NCBI GenBank assembly: GCA_002320595.1
Contig: DCKB01000065.1
Location: forward strand, 16,934-67,334
Direction of reading: 5' to 3'
DNA length: 50,401 nt
DNA from: Christensenella sp. UBA1685
Lineage (GTDB): Bacteria > Bacillota > Clostridia > Christensenellales > CAG-138
The position numbers and the translations under genes were made by a program. Shown here piece after piece: positions 7,882-16,450 of this stretch (position 1 is its first letter; every line of letters starts with the position of its first letter). The notes under the pieces were generated by a model, which ran no database searches, was not told the origin of the DNA, and saw only the letters and a list, made by a program, of their open reading frames with translations.

Positions 7882-7958
7882 GTGTTTATCAAAATCATGT
7901 ATTCGAGAAATAAAGAGAAACAAATTGTGTTATACACCTTTTGGAGGAAGAAATCGAA

Positions 7959-9371
7959 ATGACGCTCAAGATGAATGATGCAACAAAGGACGCCCGGCTT
8001 TATGATGTCAACTGCACAGCAGATGCGCAAGGCATGAACCTTTGGGTTGAAGAACTGCTGCATCGTTATCAGGATTCTATCTGCTGCGGCAAATATCAGT
8101 CGGTTTTCCGTTGCATGAACATCAAGGATGAGAATGTGCTGATCGGCGCTGCCGGCAGGCTTGTCGGCATGCGGATTCTGGTTTCCCGCAGCGCGATTCA
8201 AGGCGAACTGGATTACCATAGCGAGCCGGTTTTCGCCATTACGGAGGCCTCTGAAGAAGGCTTCCAAAGCATTCCGTTCCAGCAGGTCTTCACGCTCTGC
8301 AACCGCCTGCGCAATAAGCTGAAGGATCTGGTGGGGTCGGAATTCTATCGCGTGCCTGTTCTGGGCGGCCTTAAAAGCATCATCCTGAGCGATGAGCCCC
8401 AGGAGATCATCAATTACTATCTTCCGGAGATTGAACTGTTCGGAACCGGGAACCGGTTCAGCCTGTTTGCTGCCGGATATATCCCCGAGGACATTTCCCT
8501 TCCGGGGGAAGCGGAGAAGCAGAGCCATGCGCTTTGCCCCATCAGCAGCAAGGTGCAGCGCCCCGGAAAAGACGAATACATGGTTCGCATGGCCGGCGTT
8601 TTGGAGAAGCTGAAAAGCGACTTCGTGCAAAAAGTTGTTGTTGCGCGCAAGTGCACCGTAACGCCTTGCGAAGCGTTTGATAAGCTTGATTACACGGCGT
8701 ATTTGCTTGATCGATATTTTCAGGAGTACTTCTACCTGTTCCGCCAGGGCGAAGATGCGTATTGGACGGGAATTTCGCCTGAGATCATCATGAAGCAGAG
8801 CGGCAGCGTAGCTGTAACGAAGCCTTTGGCCGGCACAAGGAAAAAATGCGAGGATGACGCCGTCAACCAGCAGGTTCGCAAAGAACTGACCGCAACCTCC
8901 AAGGACATTATCGAGCATGAGCATGCGCTCTACTTTATGGTGGATCAACTTGAAAAGGCGGGCATCGGCAAAGTTCATATCGACAAAAACAAAACGGTAC
9001 TTGAAACACCCTACGCGTTCCACATCAAGAGCGAGATTTCTGTCCAGCTCAAGGAAGGGGTTTCCTGCTTTGATATCATCGGGGCGATTTACCCGCCTGC
9101 TACCATCTGGGGCATCCCCGTGGACAGAACGGAGCATATCCTTGCGGAAACAGAGCCGTTCAGCCGGGAATATTTCACCGGACTCTATGGCTACTGGAAC
9201 TATGCGGGCGATGCAGATACGGCGCTTGTAATTCGTTCTGCAAAGGTTGAAGACGGCACGGTCAGCGTTTATGCGGGCGGAGGAATTGTGAAATACTCTG
9301 ACCCGAATGCGGAGTTCGATGAAACCGTAAACAAAATGCGTCCGCTGCTGAGCTATTTTACGGAAAAATGA
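7959..9371 (+). CDS. Isochorismate-synthase-like chorismate-utilising enzyme
   Basis: The roughly 470-residue protein has a C-terminal chorismate-binding domain: KVVVAR, GISPE, PLAGT, SKDIIEHEH and YAGGGIV. The lysine in KVVVAR (about residue 225) is at the position of the general base of EntC-type enzymes, which adds water at C2. PLAGT has alanine where PabB has lysine. The likely product is therefore isochorismate (or salicylate if it also has lyase activity). Some usual blocks are altered, for example YPPATIWGIP and SREYFTG, so it is a divergent member. The start is the ATG at 7959 with GGAGG 11 bases upstream; an upstream TTG is less likely. It is the first gene of the LacI-controlled operon. 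Confidence 0.8.
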   Translation: MTLKMNDATKDARLYDVNCTADAQGMNLWVEELLHRYQDSICCGKYQSVFRCMNIKDENVLIGAAGRLVGMRILVSRSAIQGELDYHSEPVFAITEASEEGFQSIPFQQVFTLCNRLRNKLKDLVGSEFYRVPVLGGLKSIILSDEPQEIINYYLPEIELFGTGNRFSLFAAGYIPEDISLPGEAEKQSHALCPISSKVQRPGKDEYMVRMAGVLEKLKSDFVQKVVVARKCTVTPCEAFDKLDYTAYLLDRYFQEYFYLFRQGEDAYWTGISPEIIMKQSGSVAVTKPLAGTRKKCEDDAVNQQVRKELTATSKDIIEHEHALYFMVDQLEKAGIGKVHIDKNKTVLETPYAFHIKSEISVQLKEGVSCFDIIGAIYPPATIWGIPVDRTEHILAETEPFSREYFTGLYGYWNYAGDADTALVIRSAKVEDGTVSVYAGGGIVKYSDPNAEFDETVNKMRPLLSYFTEK

Positions 9372-9406
9372 GCCGCCCCGTGAAAAGGCGGATACATAAA
9401 ACTCTT

Positions 9407-9428
9407 ATCTTTCTTCCATCAGAAAGAT
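9407..9428 (+). other. Intercistronic hairpin ahead of the binding-protein gene
   Basis: ATCTTTCT and AGAAAGAT form a perfect 8-bp stem with a six-base loop between the first gene and the binding-protein gene. A weaker stem (CCGCC/GGCGG) lies just upstream. These may stabilise the abundant binding-protein mRNA. Confidence 0.45.
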
Positions 9429-9456
9429 CAAGAAAAAAAGGAAGGATGAAAACAAC

Positions 9457-11046
9457 ATGAAAAAGTTCCTTGCGGTACTCCTTTGTCTCGTGATGACAGT
9501 AGCTGCGTTCAGCGGCTGCACGAGCACAAACGATCCTGCGGATCAGACTGCTGCGCCCGCAGACCAGACCCCTGCGCCGGACGCTGAGCCGGTATCTTCG
9601 CAGGACACGCTTGTTATCGTTACCAACGGCGATCCGGGCCGGCTTCGCAGCGACACGATCAACAACCTTGCCAACATGACCTATAACCGCCTGATCTATG
9701 ACTATCTGTTCACGCGCAACAGCAAGGGCGAATACGTCCCCTGCCTGTGTGAAGAGTATCAGCTGGATGCGGACAACCTCGGCGTTACGCTGAAGCTGCG
9801 CGAAGGCGTCAAGTTCCACGACGGCAACGTCATGACGGCGGACGACGTTCTGGCTTCCCTGGTTTATGGCAAGCAGGACACCTCCTCCGGCAGCCAGCTT
9901 GACTTCATCGACTTCGACAACAGCAAGGTCGTTGATGCGAACACCCTTTACCTCAAGTTCAACCGGCTCAACGGTGTTTGGCAGAGCGCATTCCTTGCGA
10001 TCGGCATCATCGAAAAGTCCGCTTATGAAGCGGCGGCCAGCGCGGATGAGTTCTATCTTGATCCGATGACCACCTCGGCTTATGTTCTTGACAGCTGGGT
10101 TTCCGGCGATAACCTCACCTTCAAGGCGTTCCCGGATCACTGGTACGGCGCGCCGAAGATCGAGACCATTGTGGTGCGTATCATCAGCGAAAGCTCCGTT
10201 GCTTTGATGGAGCTCCAGACCGGCGGCGTTGACGTTCTGTTCAACCTGTCCCTTGAAAACTACAATTCCGCTTGCGGCATTGAGGGCGTCGTTGGATACG
10301 ACAAGCAGCCCAGCACCGTTTCCGTGTTCCTTGGCTGCAACCTTAAGAACGAGGCGCTTTCCAAGCTGGAAGTTCGCCAGGCGATCGCCTGCGCAATCGA
10401 TTGGGATGCAATCTGCTCCGGCGCGTTTGACAACGCGGCAGTTTCCTGCTGCAGCCCGCTCGGCGAGAACGCTTTTGGCTATGACGCAAAGTGGGAAACC
10501 GAATATCCTTACACCTACAACCCCGAAAAGGCAAAGGAACTCCTTGCGCAAGCAGGATATGCCAACGGCCTGTCGCTCCGCGTGCTCGTGGATGAAACCC
10601 CGAGCCGCCAGCTGATGGCTGAACAGCTTTACAACATGTTTGCCGAAGTTGGTATCACCCTGGAAATCCAGAAATATGACTTGGCGACAACGAACGACAT
10701 CGTTGCCAATTCCGACGATTATGACCTGTATATCCGCGGCGCATACAACAACAGCGGAGACATCGTGACCTTCCTTGCCACCAGCATGGGCTTCACCGCC
10801 ATCAATGTTGAGGCGGATACCGTGAAGGGACCCGAGTACACCGATTACCTCGACAGGATCTCCAAAGAGATGGACACGGCTGCCCGCGCTCAGCTTTATA
10901 AGGACTTCCAGCAGGCCTTCATCGACGACATGATGTATTGGATCCCCGGTGTGCAGATGACCATTTATGCTGCGTTTGACAGCAACCTGGCCGATGTTGA
11001 AATGCCGGGTGAATATTGGGTTTGGAACAACGCCTACTTTAAATAA
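9457..11046 (+). CDS. Family 5 extracellular solute-binding lipoprotein (peptide/nickel type)
   Basis: The 529-residue lipoprotein has a signal peptide ending in a lipobox (AAFSGC), a Ala/Pro/Asp-rich linker and a family 5 binding domain (LRSDTINNLAN, LKLREGVKFHDGNVMTADDVLASL). It would deliver ligand to the permease encoded by the next genes. Family 5 proteins bind peptides but also nickel, haem, sugars and metal chelates, so the ligand cannot be deduced. Its position between an isochorismate-synthase-like gene and an AroC-like gene suggests a small aromatic molecule or its metal complex (inference). Confidence 0.9.
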   Translation: MKKFLAVLLCLVMTVAAFSGCTSTNDPADQTAAPADQTPAPDAEPVSSQDTLVIVTNGDPGRLRSDTINNLANMTYNRLIYDYLFTRNSKGEYVPCLCEEYQLDADNLGVTLKLREGVKFHDGNVMTADDVLASLVYGKQDTSSGSQLDFIDFDNSKVVDANTLYLKFNRLNGVWQSAFLAIGIIEKSAYEAAASADEFYLDPMTTSAYVLDSWVSGDNLTFKAFPDHWYGAPKIETIVVRIISESSVALMELQTGGVDVLFNLSLENYNSACGIEGVVGYDKQPSTVSVFLGCNLKNEALSKLEVRQAIACAIDWDAICSGAFDNAAVSCCSPLGENAFGYDAKWETEYPYTYNPEKAKELLAQAGYANGLSLRVLVDETPSRQLMAEQLYNMFAEVGITLEIQKYDLATTNDIVANSDDYDLYIRGAYNNSGDIVTFLATSMGFTAINVEADTVKGPEYTDYLDRISKEMDTAARAQLYKDFQQAFIDDMMYWIPGVQMTIYAAFDSNLADVEMPGEYWVWNNAYFK

Positions 11047-11071
11047 TCTCTAGAACCAGCACTTGAAAGGG

Positions 11072-11099
11072 GCTGCGACGTCTCGAGCGGCGCCGCAGC
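11072..11099 (+). other. Attenuator-like hairpin between binding protein and permease genes
   Basis: GCTGCG/CGCAGC form a stem around a GC-rich loop, followed by TTCTTC. Such hairpins after binding-protein genes often set higher expression of the binding protein than of the membrane components. Confidence 0.5.
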
Positions 11100-11128
11100 T
11101 TCTTCTAAAGCAACAGAAAGGAATTCAG

Positions 11129-12106
11129 ATGCTTCGGTATTTATTGAAACGACTTTTGGCGTTGATTCCTGTACTGCTTGGCGTCGCTTTTTTGATTTTT
11201 ACGATGATGTACTTCACGCCGGGCGATCCAGCGGCTATGGTCCTTGGCGATCAGGCGTCGGAAGAACAGCTCAACGAATGGCGCGCTGCGCGCGATTTGG
11301 ATAAGCCGTTCCTGGAGCAATTTGGAAAGTACATATGGGGAATTGTTTCCCAAGGCGATTTCGGTATCTCTTACAAAACGGGAAAAAACGTTACGTCGGC
11401 TCTGCTTGAGCGGTTCCCGACAACCTTTGTGCTTGCCATTGCAACCTGTGTCATTGCCATGGTGCTTGGTGTGCTGTTGGGAATTTTGGCTGCAAACCAT
11501 CAGGGAACGTGGATTGACAGCGTTTTGCGCGTTTTCGGCATGGCAGGCGTTTCGATGCCGATATTCTGGTTGGGCCTGCTGATGATCCTGTGGTTTGCGG
11601 TGGATTTGAAGTGGTTCCCTGTTTCGGGCTGGTATGGCCCCAAGTATCTCGTGCTGCCTGCATTGACCATGGGGTTGACCTTCACTGCAAGCCTTATGCG
11701 TACAACGCGCTCAAGCATGCTGGATTGCATTCGGCAGGATTATGTTATCACTGCCCGCGCGAAGGGACAGAAGGAGCGCGTAATTACATACCATCATGTT
11801 TTCCGCAACGCGCTCATTCCGATCATTACCGCCGCAGGCAGCGCTTTCGGCATTGCGCTTTGCGGCGCCGTGATTACCGAGCAGGTGTTTTCCATCCCGG
11901 GCCTTGGAAACCTGATGGTCAACGCCATTACCACGCGCGATTATCCATTGGTGCGCGGCAGCGTTTTGCTGCTTGCCGTGAGCTTTAGCCTGGTGAACCT
12001 GCTTGTCGATCTTCTTTATGCCTGCGTTGACCCGCGCATCAAGGCGCAGTTTGCAGGAAAGTCCCTTAAAAAGAAAAAGGCCAGGGAGGAAGCCACACAT
12101 GAGTAA
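11129..12106 (+). CDS. ABC transporter permease, DppB/OppB type
   Basis: The 325-residue membrane protein has the usual DppB plan: an N-terminal helix (LLALIPVLLGVAFLIF), an extracellular loop, then five core helices with the cytoplasmic EAA-type loop (DYVITARAKGQKERVITYHHVFRNALIPI). AAAGGA lies six bases before the ATG at 11129; in-frame codons upstream are not needed. It overlaps the next permease gene by 8 bp, showing a tight operon. It forms the heterodimeric channel with the following gene product. Confidence 0.92.
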   Translation: MLRYLLKRLLALIPVLLGVAFLIFTMMYFTPGDPAAMVLGDQASEEQLNEWRAARDLDKPFLEQFGKYIWGIVSQGDFGISYKTGKNVTSALLERFPTTFVLAIATCVIAMVLGVLLGILAANHQGTWIDSVLRVFGMAGVSMPIFWLGLLMILWFAVDLKWFPVSGWYGPKYLVLPALTMGLTFTASLMRTTRSSMLDCIRQDYVITARAKGQKERVITYHHVFRNALIPIITAAGSAFGIALCGAVITEQVFSIPGLGNLMVNAITTRDYPLVRGSVLLLAVSFSLVNLLVDLLYACVDPRIKAQFAGKSLKKKKAREEATHE

Positions 12107-12968
12107 GGAAAAACTCCAGATCAAACGGAGAAGCATGTTTGGCGAGGTTATGGTGCGCTTTCTGCGCAAGCCCATTGCCGTGTTCGGCGCGGTGATCATG
12201 ATTGTGGTGGTTGCGCTGTGCCTGCTCGCTCCTGTAATTGCGCCTTATGATTATGACGCGCAGGATATCACCCGCAAGTTTACGGAACCGTCCCAGGAGT
12301 TCATTTGCGGAACGGATAACCTTGGCCGCGATATTTTCAGCCGCCTGCTTTACGGCGGGCGCATCTCGCTCATGGTCGGCTTCGTTTCAGCATCCGTTGC
12401 TGCAATATTGGGCGTTATCCTCGGCGCTATCGCCGCGTTCTATGGCAAGCGGACCGACAACATTATCATGCGCATTCTCGATGTGTTTATGGCGTTGCCG
12501 CAAACGCTTCTCGCCATTGCGATCTCTGCAATGATCGGCACCGGCATCAAGGGGGCGATCATTGCCGTAACGGTTGCGACGATTCCGCGTTATGCGCAAG
12601 CGGTACGCGGGCCGATTCTGTCAATTCGGAACCAGGAATTTGTGGAGGCGGCTTTCGCAATTGACGCCAAGGATTCCCGCATTGTTTTGCGGCATATTCT
12701 GCCGAACGTGCTCAGCCCCATTATCGTGCAGGTAACCATGGGCGTAGGCAATGCGATCACCATGGCCGCTTCGCTGAGCTTTCTCGGCCTTGGCGTGCAG
12801 CCGCCGTATCCGGAATGGGGCGCCATGCTCTCCGCTGCGCGCGTGTATATTCTTGACCATGCTTACATGGTCACGTTCCCCGGCGTTGCGATTGCGCTTG
12901 TTGTCCTTGCGCTGAACCTTATGGGCGACGGCCTGCGCGATGCGATGGACCCGCGGTGGAAGGATTGA
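12099..12968 (+). CDS. ABC transporter permease, DppC/OppC type
   Basis: The 289-residue permease has the DppC signature region (FICGTDNLGRDIFSRLLYGGR), an N-terminal membrane helix, four to five further helices and an EAA-type loop (FVEAAFAIDAKDSRIVLRHILPNVL). The ATG at 12099 lies inside the end of the upstream gene and is preceded by a weak AGGGAGGAAG. It is the second half of the channel. Confidence 0.92.
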   Translation: MSKEKLQIKRRSMFGEVMVRFLRKPIAVFGAVIMIVVVALCLLAPVIAPYDYDAQDITRKFTEPSQEFICGTDNLGRDIFSRLLYGGRISLMVGFVSASVAAILGVILGAIAAFYGKRTDNIIMRILDVFMALPQTLLAIAISAMIGTGIKGAIIAVTVATIPRYAQAVRGPILSIRNQEFVEAAFAIDAKDSRIVLRHILPNVLSPIIVQVTMGVGNAITMAASLSFLGLGVQPPYPEWGAMLSAARVYILDHAYMVTFPGVAIALVVLALNLMGDGLRDAMDPRWKD

Positions 12969-12987
12969 GCAGAGAGAGGTGAGACAG

Positions 12988-13971
12988 ATGAGCGAGAACA
13001 TTTTAGACATCAAAAACCTGAGCATCACTTACGTGACGAAGGACCTCGGCACCTGCTATGCTGTAAATGACGTCAGCCTATCCCTGCAAAAAGGGCATAC
13101 GCTGGGCCTCGTTGGGGAAACCGGCGCGGGAAAAACCACCATTGCCAAAGGAATCCTCCGGCTTTTGCCGAAGCCCCAGGGGCATGTGACAAGCGGTACT
13201 GTGCTGTTTAACGGGGAAGACCTGTACCAAAAAAGCGAAGCTGCCATGCGGGGCATCCGCGGTAAAAAGATTTCCCTGATCTTTCAGGACCCCATGACTG
13301 CATTGAACCCGATTGATACCGTCGGCGAACAAATCGCCGAGGTAATCCGTTTGCACGCAAAGATCAACAAGAAGGAAGCCGCGCTCCGCGCTGTTGAAAT
13401 TCTTGAAATGGTCGGCATTCCCGGCGACCGCAGTACCGAATATCCGCACCAATTTTCCGGCGGAATGAAACAGCGCGTTGTCATTGCAATGTCGCTTGCG
13501 TGTTCCCCTGAACTGCTGATTGCCGACGAGCCCACCACAGCGCTTGATGTGACGATTCAGGCGCAGGTGCTTGACATGATGAACGACCTGAAGGAGCGGC
13601 TTGGCACCTCCATGATCCTGATTACGCATGACCTTGGGGTCGTGGCGGAGATGTGCGATGAAGTGGCGGTTATCTATGCAGGCGAAGTCGTTGAAATCGG
13701 TACGGCACGCGATATTTTCAAGCACATGTCGCATCCTTACACGATTGGCCTGTTTGAATCGCTGCCCGACTTGAAATCCGAAAGCAAGCGTTTGAAGCTG
13801 ATCCCCGGCCTGATGCCGGACCCGACGGATCTTCCGAAGGGCTGCAAGTTTGCGCCGCGCTGTTCCCACTGCACGGCAGAGTGTGAAACGATGGCGATTC
13901 CGCTCACCGAAATAACGCCCGGCCATTTCTGCCGTTGCCTGAATCTACAGCAAAAGGAGGAGCGCGTATGA
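12988..13971 (+). CDS. ABC transporter ATPase, DppD/OppD type
   Basis: The 327-residue ATPase has Walker A GETGAGKTT, signature FSGGMKQR, Walker B LLIADEP and the D-loop (ALDVT). The C-terminal oligopeptide-transporter extension has the cysteine cluster CKFAPRCSHCTAEC, known in this family to hold an iron-sulfur-type site in some members. GAGGTG lies upstream of ATG. It overlaps the next ATPase gene by 4 bp (ATGA). Confidence 0.93.
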   Translation: MSENILDIKNLSITYVTKDLGTCYAVNDVSLSLQKGHTLGLVGETGAGKTTIAKGILRLLPKPQGHVTSGTVLFNGEDLYQKSEAAMRGIRGKKISLIFQDPMTALNPIDTVGEQIAEVIRLHAKINKKEAALRAVEILEMVGIPGDRSTEYPHQFSGGMKQRVVIAMSLACSPELLIADEPTTALDVTIQAQVLDMMNDLKERLGTSMILITHDLGVVAEMCDEVAVIYAGEVVEIGTARDIFKHMSHPYTIGLFESLPDLKSESKRLKLIPGLMPDPTDLPKGCKFAPRCSHCTAECETMAIPLTEITPGHFCRCLNLQQKEERV

Positions 13972-14927
13972 GCACCATACTCGAGGTCAAGGACCTGAAA
14001 AAGTATTTTAAAGTGAATGCCGGCCTCCTGCACGCGGTAGACGGCGTAAGCTTTAAGATTGAAGAAGGGCAAACGCTCGGCGTCGTCGGAGAATCCGGCT
14101 GCGGGAAATCAACGCTGGGCCGCGTTGTGCTGCATCTTCTGGACAACACCGGCGGGCAGATTTTGTACCACGGCGAAGACGTTACAACCGTTTCGCGCGA
14201 AAAGCTTTCTGCACTGCGCCGCGAAATGCAGATTATTTTTCAGGACCCGTTTTCCTCGCTCAATCCGCGCATGACGGTCTATCAGACCATCGCTGAGCCG
14301 ATGCAAATCATCGGGGGCTACACGCGGGCGCAGATTGAGGAACGCGTTTCTGAAATGATGGACATTGTCGGCCTTGCCGCGCGCTTTGTGAACAGCTATC
14401 CGCATGAGCTTGACGGCGGCCGCCGCCAGCGCATCGTAATTGCGCGTGCGCTTGTGCTGAACCCGAAATTTGTGGTGTGCGACGAGCCGGTTTCGGCGCT
14501 CGATGTGTCCATCCAGGCGCAGGTGCTCAACCTGATGCTGGATATTCAGGAGCGCATGGGCCTGACCTATATTTTCATCACGCACGATTTGTCCGTGGTG
14601 AAGTATATCAGCAACGATATCATGGTCATGTACCTTGGCCAGATGGTTGAAAAGGCGCCCGCGGATGAACTGTTTATGCACCGCTATCACCCCTATACGC
14701 GTGCCCTGATCAGCGCGGTGCCCATACCGGACATTGACCACAAGCGTGAGCGGATTCAGCTTAAAGGCGAGCTGACGTCTCCGATCAACCCCAAGCCCGG
14801 CTGCCGCTTTGCCGCAAGGTGCATTTATGCAAAGCCCGAGTGCTTTGAGGTAAATCCTGAGATTGAAGAGATCACGCCGGGGCATTTCGTGCGCTGCCAC
14901 TGCGTGCGGGAGCTCAACAACCTGTAA
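13968..14927 (+). CDS. ABC transporter ATPase, DppF/OppF type with LDGGR signature
   Basis: The 319-residue ATPase has Walker A GESGCGKST and Walker B VVCDEP. The signature motif reads LDGGRRQR instead of LSGGQRQR; this variant occurs in a known DppF-like subgroup, so it need not mean loss of function because the partner keeps FSGGM. The C-terminal extension has CRFAARCIYAKPEC. It starts within the stop of the DppD-like gene and completes the importer. Confidence 0.92.
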   Translation: MSTILEVKDLKKYFKVNAGLLHAVDGVSFKIEEGQTLGVVGESGCGKSTLGRVVLHLLDNTGGQILYHGEDVTTVSREKLSALRREMQIIFQDPFSSLNPRMTVYQTIAEPMQIIGGYTRAQIEERVSEMMDIVGLAARFVNSYPHELDGGRRQRIVIARALVLNPKFVVCDEPVSALDVSIQAQVLNLMLDIQERMGLTYIFITHDLSVVKYISNDIMVMYLGQMVEKAPADELFMHRYHPYTRALISAVPIPDIDHKRERIQLKGELTSPINPKPGCRFAARCIYAKPECFEVNPEIEEITPGHFVRCHCVRELNNL

Positions 14928-15051
14928 GCCGCCCGCAGGAACAATCGCAGGCGCTGCGCGGCGAACACCTTAACCTTTATGAGCATTGATGCAGGGCCCA
15001 AAACGCCCGCGGCATCTTAAAAGATTATGAAACAAGAAGGAGAGTAAAAAC

Positions 15052-16230
15052 ATGAACGGGAACACATTTGGAAAAGTATTTCGTGTAACAACAAGCGGTG
15101 AGTCGTATTCCGGCTGCTTCCGGAAAACTCCGGACATACCGAAAGAACTCTATGGCGGGCTTCTTTGCATTGTGGACGGCTGCCCGGCAGGCATCCGCAT
15201 TACGGCAGAGGACATTCAAAAGGAATTGGATAAGAGGAAACCCGGCCAGTCCAAGCTGGATTCCCCCCGCCTGGAAAAGGACCGCGTGTTCATTTTCTCC
15301 GGCGTTATGGAAGACCAGCTGTCCACCGGCGCACCGATTGGCATCGTGATCCCCAACAACGACATCGAGGATGTGCACGTTGGCCAGTATCGTGATTACA
15401 AGGACATGGCGCGCCCGGGCCATGCGGAATATACCTTCATGAAGAAATACGGCCAGTTCAACGACTGGGTTGGCGCAGGGCGCGCATCCGGCCGTGAAAC
15501 GGTCAGCCGCGTTGCAGGCGGCGCTGTTGCAAAGCTGATCCTTGACAAATATGGAATTGACGTCATCGCTTATACGGTGGAATCGCACGGCATTAAGGCC
15601 AAGCCCATCGATTATGAGACGGCAAAGGCAAACTACCGGAAGAACAACATCAACTGCCCGGATCTCGATGTTGCGCAGAAGATGGAAGAGGATATCCTGA
15701 GCGTCCGCAAGACCGGCGAAACCTGCGGCGGCGTTGTGGAGCTGATCGTGCGCGGCCTGCCTGCAGGACTGGGCGAGCCGGTATTTGACAAGCTCGAGGC
15801 AACGCTTGCCCACGCGCTGATGAGCATCGGCGCGGTGAAGGGCATCGAATTCGGCGCAGGCTTCCGGGTTGCCGAAATGCTTGGCTCCGAGTGCAACGAC
15901 GAAATGTATTGGGATAAGGAAACGGGCCGCGTGAAGTTCTACACGAACCATGCGGGCGGCTTCCTTGGCGGCATTTCCAACGGCGACGAAGTGCGCGTCC
16001 GCCTTGCCGTAAAGCCCACGCCGACGGTGGACGTGGTGCAGCGGACCATCGATGCCGAAAAGGGCGAAGATGTGAAGCTTGCTCCGATTACGCGCCGCGA
16101 TGCGTCGCTGCTGCCGCGCATCTATCCCGTGGCGGAAGCGATGGCACGCATTGCGATCGTGGATGCGCTGATGCAGTTCAAGGGCTTCCGTGCAATGGAA
16201 GAACTCGACGAGAAGTACGACCGGATGTAA
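15052..16230 (+). CDS. Chorismate-synthase-like protein lacking the GESHG histidine
   Basis: The 392-residue protein aligns by eye with AroC over its length: GNTFGKVFRVTTSGES, CIVDGCPAGIRIT, KRKPGQS, RPGHAEYT (His124 kept), NHAGGFLGGISNG, KPTPTVD. AroC makes chorismate from EPSP using reduced FMN. Here the invariant GESHG is GESYS (Tyr19 for the catalytic His) and is followed by an insertion of about 14 residues. The usual RSSARET is RASGRET, and RHDPC is RRDAS (Asp350 kept). These are changes at the active site, so it may be a paralogue with altered chemistry rather than the housekeeping enzyme. AAGGAGAG precedes ATG. Confidence 0.85.
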   Translation: MNGNTFGKVFRVTTSGESYSGCFRKTPDIPKELYGGLLCIVDGCPAGIRITAEDIQKELDKRKPGQSKLDSPRLEKDRVFIFSGVMEDQLSTGAPIGIVIPNNDIEDVHVGQYRDYKDMARPGHAEYTFMKKYGQFNDWVGAGRASGRETVSRVAGGAVAKLILDKYGIDVIAYTVESHGIKAKPIDYETAKANYRKNNINCPDLDVAQKMEEDILSVRKTGETCGGVVELIVRGLPAGLGEPVFDKLEATLAHALMSIGAVKGIEFGAGFRVAEMLGSECNDEMYWDKETGRVKFYTNHAGGFLGGISNGDEVRVRLAVKPTPTVDVVQRTIDAEKGEDVKLAPITRRDASLLPRIYPVAEAMARIAIVDALMQFKGFRAMEELDEKYDRM

Positions 16231-16278
16231 GCCGGGCGCAATGAAAAAAAGATACCCTTTGTAGGCAAGGAACAACAT

Positions 16279-16306
16279 GCTAGTGCCGGTTTTTACCGGC
16301 ACTAGC
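16279..16306 (+). other. Perfect 11-bp inverted repeat upstream of the TrpE-like gene
   Basis: GCTAGTGCCGG and CCGGCACTAGC flank a TTTTTA loop. No T tract follows, so it is not a standard terminator. It lies between the AroC-like gene and a short leader reading frame, and may be an attenuation or RNA-processing element. Confidence 0.55.
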
Positions 16307-16333
16307 GCCATTCTTGGAGCCAAAGGGGGAATT

Positions 16334-16435
16334 ATGCGCGGGCGCCATGCAGCCTTGCCGGGCCTGCTGCTTCCGGCGGCGGATGCTTTGAGCGGGATTC
16401 GTTTCGCCGGAGCCGGCCTGCGCGCCATACCATGA
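16334..16435 (+). CDS. Possible 33-codon leader ORF
   Basis: An ATG with GGGGG four bases upstream opens a 33-codon frame (MRGRHAALPGLLLPAADALS and onward) that stops 15 bases before the TrpE-like start. It holds no Trp, Tyr or Phe cluster typical of attenuators; the only aromatic residue is one Phe. It could couple translation to the next gene or be chance. Confidence 0.35.
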   Translation: MRGRHAALPGLLLPAADALSGIRFAGAGLRAIP

Positions 16436-16450
16436 GAAAGGATATGAACA

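Noticed and set aside
7582..7923. 113-codon minus-strand ORF upstream of the LacI-family gene
   Set aside because: It overlaps the promoters of both divergent genes and has no ribosome binding site or family resemblance.
7845..9137. 430-codon minus-strand ORF
   Set aside because: It is antisense to the isochorismate-synthase-like gene, which has clear family motifs, and has low-complexity His/Arg/Ala-rich translation.
15052..16230. Calling this gene plain housekeeping aroC
   Set aside because: The invariant GESHG histidine is absent and an insertion follows the motif, so ordinary function should not be assumed.
15025..16428. 467-codon minus-strand ORF
   Set aside because: Shadow of the AroC-like gene; the conserved motifs are on the plus strand.
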